A stretch of 64,000 bases of DNA from Candidatus Pantoea bituminis. Lineage in GTDB: Bacteria; Pseudomonadota; Gammaproteobacteria; Enterobacterales; Enterobacteriaceae. A program made the position numbers and the translations under genes. The stretch lies in assembly GCF_018842675.1 (NCBI RefSeq), contig NZ_JAGTWO010000004.1, forward strand, positions 1,488,001 to 1,552,000. Reading direction: 5' to 3'. Within the stretch, counting starts at the first letter, position 1, and every line of letters begins with the position of its first letter. This document shows, one piece after another, positions 55,776 to 64,000 of the stretch. The notes under the pieces are model-generated. The model was not told where the DNA came from. It ran no database searches and saw only the letters and a list, made by a program, of their open reading frames with translations.

Positions 55776-56861
55776 ATGAACAACACCAAGTCAGATGAAA
55801 TATTGTGGGTGAATACCCTAAAAGGCGCCTGTATTCTGTTGGTCGTGCTGTATCACACAGTATTGCCTGGGTTTGAAAGCACGCTGAAATATCTCTCTGC
55901 GGGATGGATTCCTGCTGAAATATGGGTGCAGTTTAATACTGTTTTGTCGCCGTTACGAATGCCAGCTTTTTTCTTTGTTTCTGGTTTATTGGCGACGAAT
56001 GGAATTATGAAGCGGCCATGGAAACAGGTATTCACCAGCCGAATTACTAATCTATTCTACCTTTATATATTATGGGGATTCATTCAATGGTGGTCGATTG
56101 TTGGCATATCCACTGAAATTACCGGTCAACGTATTTCTCAAAACTTAAACGCTGCTTATGCAGGTTCTTTATTTGAATTTCTAAAATTAACCTTTATGGC
56201 CATGAGTACTTCCTGGTATTTGTACGGATTGGCGATATATTTCCTGTGTGCGAAGATGTTTCGCCAATATAAGTTGGCGCTGTTTATCGCGGCGGTGGTC
56301 CTTAACTATCTTGCTGTCGAGAAAATCATTCCGTATTGGGGACCGCAAAGCGTTGCGCAATATTTTCTGTTCTTTTTATTGGGCGCTTTTTGCAGCAGCA
56401 CCATGTTGCGTCTCAGCGAATGGCGTCGTGAGAACTTCATGCCTTGGGCAATCTTGGCGGCGCTGGCCGGTATCCATGTGATTTTTGGACTCGATAAAAG
56501 TCTGTTTACCTGCATTATCGCGGTGTTGTTTAGTGTGGCCGCCTGTCGCTGGCTAAACCAGCATTTCAGTATGTCTTACATGAACTGGATTGGACGCAAC
56601 ACGCTACAAATTTATGTGATACATCGCATCTTCATTGAGTTCTTTGGCATGTCGGCGATTTTGTTTGCCCAACGTCACCATCTGTTTGAACAGGCCTGGT
56701 TTTCGTTTATATGGGCGTGCTTCTACCCGTTGGCTATCGTGGCCCTTTGTTCACTCTGTTCGGTTGCTGTGTGGTCGCTCACCAACCGTGGATTGGGGCA
56801 ATCGCTGTTTATTTTCCCAACGTTGATTGGGATGAAGCGGAACCGCAGTCCGTCGGTGTAG
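55776..56861 (+). CDS. Acyltransferase-3 family membrane protein (intact paralogue)
   Basis: A 361-residue membrane protein with about ten hydrophobic helices. The N-terminal WVNTLKGACILLVVLYHT contains the conserved His of the family, followed by LSPLRMPAFFFVSGLLATNG, FLKLTFMAMSTSWYLYG, and LNWIGRNTLQIYV-like NWIGRNTLQIYVIHRIFIE. Start ATG 55776 with CAGGAGTC ahead. It is a clear tandem duplicate of the preceding gene. It could acylate an exopolysaccharide or osmoregulated glucan; OpgC-like members are the nearest named relatives I can suggest. Confidence 0.88.
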   Translation: MNNTKSDEILWVNTLKGACILLVVLYHTVLPGFESTLKYLSAGWIPAEIWVQFNTVLSPLRMPAFFFVSGLLATNGIMKRPWKQVFTSRITNLFYLYILWGFIQWWSIVGISTEITGQRISQNLNAAYAGSLFEFLKLTFMAMSTSWYLYGLAIYFLCAKMFRQYKLALFIAAVVLNYLAVEKIIPYWGPQSVAQYFLFFLLGAFCSSTMLRLSEWRRENFMPWAILAALAGIHVIFGLDKSLFTCIIAVLFSVAACRWLNQHFSMSYMNWIGRNTLQIYVIHRIFIEFFGMSAILFAQRHHLFEQAWFSFIWACFYPLAIVALCSLCSVAVWSLTNRGLGQSLFIFPTLIGMKRNRSPSV

Positions 56862-56999
56862 CGGAGGGAGGGTGCCCAATGTGGGCACTTTCACGCTTGC
56901 AGCGGGCTAAGGTCAGTGCACGGAGTGCGGATTTCGCTTGCAGCGGGCTGTGCAGGTGACTCACTCCGTGAAGATTCCGCCCGCCAGGCGCTGGGCAGT

Positions 57000-57182
57000 T
57001 TCATCTGCTCCGGGCAGGCGGACGTGTTAAGGGGCTCACGCCAGCCCCTTAACAATCCCGGCGTCCGGCAGACTCCGCGCCACGCTTCGCGCGGTTCCTT
57101 CGTCACTCACCCGGCCTGACGGACCGGCTGGACTCGCCGTCCTGGCTCGACCCAGCCTCTTCGCGGCATCCCTGCCGCTCGC
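57000..57182. repeat. Left arm of a long imperfect inverted repeat
   Basis: Shares, in inverse order, GGGCAGTTTCAT, CGCTTCGCG.GGTTCC, CTGACGGACCGG and an exact 20-mer ending in CCCTGCCGCTCG (57163-57182) with the right arm. It contains its own hairpin TTAAGGGGCT/AGCCCCTTAA near 57030-57053. Confidence 0.8.
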
Positions 57183-57300
57183 CCTGGCCTCCGTTCTTTC
57201 CTCAGCGCTGCGTATGCCTCCGGCACCCCACCGCCTGCCACTTTCTTTTCTTTCTTACATACATCCTCGTCTGAAACTCCGATGCGCCAAAAATAATTTC

Positions 57301-57405
57301 AAAACTCAAAACTCAAAACTCAAAACTCAAAACTCAAAACTCAAAACTCAAAACTCAAAACTCAAAACTCAAAACTCAAAACTCAAAACTCAAAACTCAA
57401 AACTC
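57301..57405. repeat. Heptamer tandem array, 15 copies of AAAACTC
   Basis: Exactly 105 bases of perfect AAAACTC repeats. A 7-base unit changes frame with each copy, so it cannot encode a stable repeat protein, and the perfect copies suggest recent or ongoing slippage. Confidence 0.97.
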
Positions 57406-57584
57406 AGTTCATAAATTTAAAGCCCACAGACAAGTCTGTAGTAATTCAGTAATCGAAGACGCGAGAAGGCGGAATGGGTTTATGAGATTCACAGCAGCGC
57501 TAAACATACAAGAAAAGGTGCCGCTGTTGCAGCGGGGTCTGCCAGAGGCCATTTCACTCGCCGAGAGAGTGAGGGATTTCAGGA

Positions 57585-57790
57585 CGAGCGGCAGGGATGC
57601 CGCGATGAGGACGGGGTGAGCCAGGGATGGCGAATCCGTCCGGTCCGTCAGAAATCGTGAAAAAACGAGGGAACCGCGAAGCGGCGAGGGGGCTGGCCGG
57701 AAGCGCGGGTCAAGGGTTGCCGCTCAGCAACCCTTGTCGGTCGCCCGCAGGGAGGAAATGAAACTGCCCGGCTGGCGGGCGAACGAAACA
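57585..57790. repeat. Right arm of the long imperfect inverted repeat
   Basis: Reverse complement of the left arm: CGAGCGGCAGGGATGCCGCG at 57585-57604 is exact, then GGTCCGTCAG, GGGAACCGCGAAGCG and ATGAAACTGCCC follow in mirrored order. Its internal hairpin is AAGGGTTGC/GCAACCCTT. Confidence 0.8.
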
Positions 57791-57878
57791 GCCACCGCGC
57801 CCGGTTCGGCGCCCCGGACTCAAGCGCCGGTTCGCGCCCCGAACCCAAGCGCCCGGTTCGCGCCCCGAACCTCCATCC

Positions 57879-60800
57879 TTACCCGATGGTCATCAGACTG
57901 GCATTCCCACCTGCGGCAGCAGTATTCACACTCAGTGAGCGCTCAATCAGCAACCGCTCCAGCAGCAAATTAGTTTCACCACGCGCAAAGCCCTGTACCG
58001 AAACAATCGCGCCGTTGCGCGCAGCAATCTGTTCGCAGAGCGTGCGGAGCTGATCGGCATCTCCATGATAAATCACCGCATCAAACGCTTCAGCCAGCGG
58101 ATCTTTCGCCAGGCTAACGCGGGCTTTCACTGCGGCAGGCAGGCTTGCCAGCAAGGTGCGATGTAATTCGTCATCCGGCCACACCGCTGTGCTACCGACG
58201 CTGGTTACCGCAGCCAGCTGAGTTAACGCATCCTGCTGGTTATCGGCCAGACACAACACGCTGTCGCGCGGTAACAGTGAGAAGGTGTTGCGCTCGCCGG
58301 TTGGGCCAGGCAGCAGACGTACCGTTCCGGCCTGCGCCAGATCGGCATACTGTTGACACAGCATCGCCAACTCCGGCTTCTCTTTTGCCCACTCGCTCAG
58401 CGCCTTATGCGGTTCCAGCAGCGCCTGACGCAGCGTGCTGTCTGCTGGGCGTTCAGCATCCTGACGATCAAAGGTCAGACGCAGCGCGCCATCCGGGCGG
58501 TGAGAGAGCAAGCGATAGAGGTAAAGCGGGCCACCCGCTTTCGGGCCGGTTCCAGACAAGCCTTCGCCGCCAAAGGGCTGCACGCCCACCACCGCACCCA
58601 CCATGTTGCGGTTAACGTAAAGGTTGCCGACTTTGGCATTGGCCGTCACCTGCGCGATGGTTTCATCGATGCGCGTGTGGACGCCTAGCGTCAGCCCGTA
58701 ACCAGAAGCGTTAATGTGATCGACCAGTTTAGGTAAATCGTTGCGTGTGAAGCGCACCACATGCAGCACCGGACCAAAAACTTCTTTATCCAGATCACTG
58801 ACCTGATCCAGTTCAATCAGCGTTGGTTTGATAAAGGTGCCGGTTGCCCACTCTTTGCTGTCCTGCGGGTTTTCCTGCACGGCCTGATACACGGTGAAGC
58901 CTTTATTGCGCATCGCCTGAATGTGACGCTCAATGTTCTCTTTCGCTTCGGCATCAATCACCGGACCGATATCGGTTGAGAGACGCTCAGGATTACCCAT
59001 ACGACATTCTGCCATCGCACCGCGCAACATTTTGAGGGTGTGATCGGCAACATCGGCCTGGATACAGAGTAAACGCAAGGCAGAACAGCGTTGACCGGCG
59101 CTGTCAAAGGCCGATGCCACGATATCCGTCACCACTTGTTCAGTCAGCGCCGAGGAGTCGACGATCATTGCATTCATGCCGCCGGTTTCTGCAATCAGTG
59201 GGGTAGGACGGCCTTGAGGATCAAGGCGACCCGCCAGATTACGCTGCAGCAGCGTGGCAACAGCGGTTGAACCGGTAAACATCACGCCACGTACGCGCTC
59301 ATCGCCGGTCAGCTGTGCGCCAACAGTTTCACCCTGGCCGGGCAAAAGCTGCAACACGCCAGCTGGAACGCCTGCATCCAGCAGAATCTGCACCGCCTGT
59401 GCGGCAATTAATGGCGTTTGCTCAGCCGGTTTAGCCAGCACGCTGTTACCCGCCGCTAACGCAGCAGCAATCTGGCCGGTAAAAATCGCTAATGGGAAGT
59501 TCCACGGGCTAATACAGACCACCGGGCCTAATGGACGATGCGTTTCGTTGTCGAAATCATCGCGCACCATGCCCGCATAGTAATAGAGGAAATCGACCGC
59601 TTCGCGCACTTCTGCAATGGCGTTGTTGTAGGTTTTACCCGCTTCACGCACCAGGATGCCGAGCAGCTGTTGCATCTGGCTTTCCATGATCTCTGCAGCG
59701 CGTTCCAAAATGGCGGCACGCTCTTCCGGTGGCGTTGCGAACCAGATCGGACCCGCATTCACGGAGGCATCCAGCGCTTGCGACACTTCCTGCTCGCTGG
59801 CTTCACGTACGTGGCCCACAACATCATTTGGCATGGCAGGGTTAATGACGGCACGGGTTTCACCCGCGATCAGTTCGCCATCAATAATCGGCTGTGCCAC
59901 AGTGGGATGTGCCGCGCTGCTGAGCAGGGCGCTGGACAACGACGCAAGGCGATGCTCGTTGGCCATATCCAAACCGGCAGAGTTAACACGGTATTTGCCA
60001 TAAAGCTCACGTGGCAATGGAATCTTCGGATGCGGTAGGCCAATAGCCCCTTCGCTGGCACCCATTTTTTCCACTGCGCTAACCGGATCGGCCACCAGCT
60101 CATCAATTGGTAACGACGTGTCAGCGATGCGGTTAACGAATGAGGTATTGGCGCCGTTTTCCAACAGACGACGCACCAGGTAAGCCAACAGTGTTTCATG
60201 CGTACCTACCGGCGCATAAATGCGGCAAGGTCGATTCAGTTTGCCATCCGCAACTTTGCCCACCACCTGCTCGTAGAGCGGTTCACCCATCCCGTGCAGG
60301 CACTGGAATTCATACTGACCTGGATAATAGTTATTGCCCGCCAGCTGGTAAATGGCCGCCAACGTATGCGCATTGTGGGTCGCAAACTGCGGATAAATCA
60401 GGTTCGGCACCGACAATAATTTGCGGGCGCAGGCCAGATAAGAGATGTCGGTATACACCTTGCGGGTATAAACCGGATAACCTTCCAGGCCTTCCATTTG
60501 GGCACGTTTGATTTCGCTGTCCCAATAGGCGCCTTTTACCAGGCGGATCATTAGGCGACGGCGGCTGCGTTGCGCCAGATCGATCAATTCATCAATCACA
60601 AACGGGCAGCGCTTCATGTAAGCCTGAATCACAAAGCCGATACCGTTCCAGCCTTCCAGTTCCGGCTCGAAGCAGAGTTTTTCCAGCAGATCCAGCGACA
60701 GCTCCAGACGATCGGCTTCTTCTGCGTCAATGTTAATACCGATGTCATAAGAGCGCGCCAGCAGCGTCAGCGATTTCAGAATCGGATAAAGCTCTTCCAT

Positions 60801-61824
60801 TACGCGTTCATATTGCGCGCGGCTATAGCGTGGATGCAGCGCAGAAAGCTTGATCGAAATGCCAGGGCCTTCATAGATGCCGCGCCCGTTTGAGGCTTTG
60901 CCAATCGCGTGAATCGCCTGTTGATAAGAGACCAAATAGGCTTTGGCGTCGCTGGCGGTCAGCGCGGCTTCACCCAGCATGTCGTAGGAGTAGCGGAAAC
61001 CCTTCTCTTCCAGCTTGCGGGCATTTGCCAACGCTTCAGCAATGGTTTCGCCCGTAACGAATTGCTCTCCCATCAAGCGCATCGCCATGTCTACGCCTTT
61101 ACGAATCAGCGGTTCGCCACTTTTCCCGATAATACGGTTAAGCGAATGCGAAAGATTCGCTTCGTTATGGGTAGAGACCAAACGACCGGTAAACAATAAA
61201 CCCCAGGTTGCCGCGTTGACGAACAGGGAAGGGCTGCGGCCAAGATGCGATTGCCAATTGCCGTTGCTGATTTTGTCGCGGATTAACGCATCGCGGGTAG
61301 GCTTGTCAGGAATACGCAACAGCGCTTCCGCTAAACACATTAGCGCAACACCTTCCTGAGAAGAGAGAGAACTCCTGCAACAGGCTTTGCACCATCCCAG
61401 CGCGCCCAGTTGCCCCTTTTTGGTGCCGGAGCTTGTCAGCCAGCTTGTAGGCTAACTGATGGGTTTTTTCTGCCAGCGGAGCAGGAAGACGCGCCTGTTC
61501 CAACATCATCGGTACCGCATCCGTTTCGGGGCGACGCCAGGCGGCAGTCACCGTAGAACGCGTAACCGACTGCGGCAGAATCTGCTCAGCGAAGTCAAGG
61601 AACGGTTGATGGGACTCGTCTGGCGCGGCTTCATCACCTTCTGCCGCGGCCAATGCCGACAGCGGAATTTCCGGCAGTGAAATGCCCGTTTCAAGCTGGC
61701 CAAGATAGTTAAAAATCGCTTGCTTGATCAGCCAGTGCGGCGTGCGATCGATGCGTTGTGCGGCCAGTTTAATGCGCTCGCGAGTCGCATCATCCAGTTT
61801 TACACCCATGGTGGTTGTACCCAT
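57879..61824 (-). pseudogene. putA: Bifunctional proline dehydrogenase / P5C dehydrogenase and repressor PutA, one frameshift
   Basis: Trifunctional PutA, about 1,315 residues when repaired (E. coli 1,320). An N-terminal ribbon-helix-helix (TTTMGVKLDDATRERIKLAA) represses putA/putP. The FAD proline dehydrogenase barrel includes RLMIRLVKGAYWDSEIK, and the aldehyde dehydrogenase has ETGGMNAMIVDSS with the general-base Glu and FDSAGQRCSALR with the catalytic Cys. The frame breaks near residue 155 in a CT-dinucleotide run (61358-61372): after EFSL the other frame reads Q-E-G-V-A-L-M-C-L. Loss of two bases (one CT) or gain of one explains it. All other residues are intact. Confidence 0.94.
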
Positions 61825-62273
61825 GACTCCAGTGCTCCTTAAAAGTGGTTCGGTACGGCGTGGCCAGCACTATCACTCATGTTGCAACTTTGTGCAACCA
61901 TGTTAATCGTGAGCCAGATAGCAAGGTTTCCACGTCGTCGAATGTTAAATTTCAAAATGCGGCACAGATCTTGCTGCAAGAATCTGGCCAACGTGGCAGG
62001 CCAGAGAAACTGCGGGTTTTATAAGAACGTTCTTGGGTGCAACTCCAGATCTGTGAGCGAGTGCAACCTCTGAGCAATTTTTCGCAAACGGTTAGTGAAA
62101 TCGCTGTAGCGCCTGTGTTAAATCCATTGTGCGCGTCACGCCTTTCCGGCAGGATACTGCGCCTCGGGGAAATGGCTCATGCCCTGATGAGGATACGCTG
62201 CCTGGTTACCCCGTTCCGGCAACCACCAGCAAGCGATTTCTCTGGGGAAATTAAATAATAAATGGAGAGACAG
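61825..62273. promoter_or_regulatory. putA-putP control region with clustered PutA sites
   Basis: 449 bases between divergent put genes. GTTGCA-type hexamers, the core bound by the PutA ribbon-helix-helix, occur at 61881-61886, 61883-61888 (complement), 61893-61898, 62038-62043 and 62062-62067. The first three overlap in GTTGCAAC and a nearby TGCAAC. Promoters for both genes should lie here; I did not fix their exact boxes. Confidence 0.75.
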
Positions 62274-63758
62274 ATGAGTATAAGCACACCAATGTTGGTG
62301 ACCTTTTTGATTTATATTCTCGGGATGATACTGATTGGCTTTATTGCCTACCGTTCAACCAAGAATTTTGATGATTATATTCTGGGTGGTCGTAGCCTCG
62401 GTAGCGTAGTTACAGCCTTGTCCGCAGGGGCATCTGATATGAGCGGCTGGCTGTTAATGGGGTTGCCAGGTGCCATTTTCATTTCTGGTATCTCCGAGAG
62501 TTGGATCGCTATCGGCCTGATTATTGGCGCATGGCTAAACTGGAAAATTGTAGCGGGTCGCCTGCGTGTTCAAACGGAGCACCACAACAATGCCCTGACG
62601 CTGCCAGACTTCTTCTCCAGCCGTTTTGAAGATCACAGTAAAATTCTGCGTGTCATCTCCGCGATCGTTATCCTGGTTTTCTTCACTATCTATTGCGCCT
62701 CGGGCGTGGTGGCCGGGGCGCGCCTGTTTGAAAGCACCTTTGGCATGAGTTACGAAACCGCATTGTGGGCTGGCGCCGCAGCTACCATCCTCTATACGTT
62801 GGTGGGCGGATTCCTGGCGGTCAGCTGGACCGATACCGTGCAGGCCAGCTTGATGTTTTTTGCGCTGATTCTGACGCCTGTCATTGTGATTATCTCGGTC
62901 GGCGGCTTCTCAGATTCACTGGCAGTGATTGAAGCCAAAAGCCTCGAAAATATCGACATGCTGAAAGGGCTGAATTTTGTTGCGGTGATTTCGTTGTTGG
63001 GCTGGGGCTTGGGCTACTTTGGGCAACCGCATATCCTGGCGCGCTTTATGGCAGCGGATTCGCACCGCTCCATTCGTACCGCACGCCGCATTAGCATGGC
63101 CTGGATGATTTTGTGCCTGGCAGGTGCCGTGGCGGTCGGCTTCTTCGGCATCGCTTATTTCCAGAACAATCCATCACAGGCAGCAGGCGTGAGTGAAAAT
63201 GGCGAACGCATCTTTATCGAACTGACGCGCATTCTGTTTAACCCATGGATCGCCGGTATCCTGCTTTCCGCCATTTTGGCAGCAGTGATGTCAACGCTGA
63301 GCTGCCAACTGTTGGTCTGCTCCAGCGCCTTGACGGAAGATCTCTATAAAGGGCTGTTTCGCAAAAACGCCAGCCAGAAAGAGCTGGTTTGGGTAGGGCG
63401 CTTAATGGTGCTGTTGATTGCGATAATCGCCATTGCGCTGGCTTCGAATCCAGAAAACCGCGTACTGGGTCTGGTGAGCTATGCCTGGGCAGGTTTTGGT
63501 GCTGCCTTTGGTCCGGTTGTGCTGTTCGGCGTTTGCTGGAAGCGCATGAACCGCAATGGCGCGCTGGCCGGTATGATTATCGGTGCCGTTACGGTGTTGG
63601 TATGGAAACAGTATGGCTGGCTGGATCTGTATGAAATCATCCCAGGCTTCATTTTTGCCAGCATCGCAATTGTGGTTTTCAGCCTGATGGGCCGTGCGCC
63701 GTCAGCCGAAGCCATGAAACGTTTTGATGCGGCAGAAGCGGAGTTCCAGACGAAATAA
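62274..63758 (+). CDS. putP: Sodium/proline symporter PutP
   Basis: A 494-residue sodium:solute symporter family protein with 13 membrane helices, importing proline. ATG 62274 is chosen (SISTPMLVTFLIYILGMI follows) with GGAGAG at 62264-62269. The sodium-site region GRSLGSVVTALSAGASDMSG (about 40-59) and the SSS signature near GWGLGYFGQPHILARFMAA are the same as in E. coli. It is divergent from putA and repressed by it when proline is absent. Confidence 0.97.
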   Translation: MSISTPMLVTFLIYILGMILIGFIAYRSTKNFDDYILGGRSLGSVVTALSAGASDMSGWLLMGLPGAIFISGISESWIAIGLIIGAWLNWKIVAGRLRVQTEHHNNALTLPDFFSSRFEDHSKILRVISAIVILVFFTIYCASGVVAGARLFESTFGMSYETALWAGAAATILYTLVGGFLAVSWTDTVQASLMFFALILTPVIVIISVGGFSDSLAVIEAKSLENIDMLKGLNFVAVISLLGWGLGYFGQPHILARFMAADSHRSIRTARRISMAWMILCLAGAVAVGFFGIAYFQNNPSQAAGVSENGERIFIELTRILFNPWIAGILLSAILAAVMSTLSCQLLVCSSALTEDLYKGLFRKNASQKELVWVGRLMVLLIAIIAIALASNPENRVLGLVSYAWAGFGAAFGPVVLFGVCWKRMNRNGALAGMIIGAVTVLVWKQYGWLDLYEIIPGFIFASIAIVVFSLMGRAPSAEAMKRFDAAEAEFQTK

Positions 63759-63772
63759 CCTGCTTTCCTACC

Positions 63773-63805
63773 GAAGCCTGCCTTCTGACAAGGCGGGCTT
63801 TTTTA
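63773..63805 (+). terminator. Intrinsic terminator of putP
   Basis: GCCTGCCTT / AAGGCGGGC stem (one mismatch) followed by TTTTTT. Confidence 0.9.
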
Positions 63806-63874
63806 TGGCTTGTTACAAAGCTTCTTGCGACAAAAGCGAAATAATCTCACTCAGCAACTTGTTTTTTACTCAGC

Positions 63875-63893
63875 GATAATGATAATCGAACTC
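63875..63893 (+). promoter_or_regulatory. Fur box upstream of efeU
   Basis: GATAATGATAATCGAACTC matches the 19-base Fur consensus at 15 of 19 positions, including the first 13 without error, 60 bases before the efeU start. Confidence 0.8.
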
Positions 63894-63952
63894 GTTTAGA
63901 TTTACGAAAATTTACTTGTCATTGACGCTGCTTAACATTCAAGAGGTTGGCG

Positions 63953-64000
63953 ATGTTTGTTCCGTTTCTCATCATGCTGCGTGAAGGCTTAGAAGCCGCA
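63953..64000 (+). CDS. efeU: Ferrous iron permease EfeU, N-terminal fragment (window end)
   Basis: The first 16 codons, FVPFLIMLREGLEAA after the Met, contain the REGLE iron-binding motif of the FTR1/EfeU permease. ATG 63953 follows AAGAGGTTGGCG. It is the first gene of the efeUOB ferrous-iron importer and carries a Fur box; the rest lies beyond the window. Confidence 0.92.
   Translation, partial: MFVPFLIMLREGLEAA

Larger units (their letters stand above)
56862..57878. other. Non-coding block with inverted arms and heptamer array
   Basis: About 1 kb without a supported gene. It has a GC-rich left arm (about 57000-57182), the AAAACTC array, a short AT-rich centre and a GC-rich right arm (about 57585-57790) that is an inverted, diverged copy of the left. 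Open frames inside show no homology I can recognise. Confidence 0.7.

Noticed and set aside
57301..57405. Heptamer array considered as a CRISPR or a repeat protein
   Set aside because: There are no spacers, the unit is only 7 bases, and 7 is not a multiple of three.

Overview
The window looks like a chromosomal segment of a motile, plant-associated enterobacterium. Gene content and protein similarity point to Erwiniaceae, most likely Pantoea or Erwinia. The evidence is a core gene order close to the E. coli region running from yedJ and dcm through rcsA and the fli cluster to fliAZ and the cystine transporter, plus features typical of that family: gpgS-type osmolyte synthesis, rcsA, and putA/putP followed by efeU. 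The genus is an inference; no rRNA or other phylogenetic marker lies in the window.

Layout. 1-3.2 kb: end of a peptide-type ABC transporter operon (binding protein, two permeases) and a small ORF. 3.4-5.3 kb: tRNA-Asn, mtfA and a phage-type ORF. 5.9-13 kb: yedJ, a ribbon-helix-helix gene, dcm, a beta-helix depolymerase-like gene, vsr, yedI, small genes and yodC. 13-16.6 kb: a glucosylglycerate-type synthase/phosphatase pair (gpgS-like, yedP), a short DsrA small RNA, yodD, a YqaE-like membrane peptide and dsrB. 16.7-19.2 kb: a chemoreceptor and rcsA. 19.8-31.1 kb: fliRQPONML, fliKJIHGF and divergent fliE. 31.1-37.4 kb: an accessory islet with ORF-free DNA carrying orphan terminators, small ORFs, a phage-type repressor with a palindromic double operator, two membrane/coiled-coil genes, an SOS-boxed dinI-like gene and an iraP-like gene. 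37.7-44.2 kb: yedD, a repeat block, amyA, fliT, fliS, fliD and fliC. 44.4-50.6 kb: a 1,178-residue multi-domain glycosyltransferase, an HNH-type gene, fliA and fliZ. 50.7-54 kb: D-cysteine desulfhydrase and the cystine ABC transporter. 54.2-56.9 kb: two tandem acyltransferases. 56.9-57.9 kb: a non-coding block with inverted arms around fifteen heptamers. 57.9-64 kb: putA, putP and the start of efeU.

The genes fall into a few programmes: flagellar assembly, export and sigma-28 control (sigma-28-like promoters are readable before fliC, fliD, fliA and the chemoreceptor); envelope and stress control (rcsA, dsrA, an iraP-like anti-adapter, yodD); osmolyte synthesis; and cystine and proline use.

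The most important caution is that at least twelve coding frameshifts occur in eleven otherwise intact genes (dcm, yedI, fliR, fliP, fliF, a DUF6388-like gene, amyA, fliS, fliC, an acyltransferase twice, putA). Eleven of the twelve are explained by loss of one base, nearly always in a homopolymer, and restoring that base gives the family's usual length. This pattern is typical of homopolymer sequencing error, so the genes are annotated as frameshifted rather than confidently as pseudogenes.
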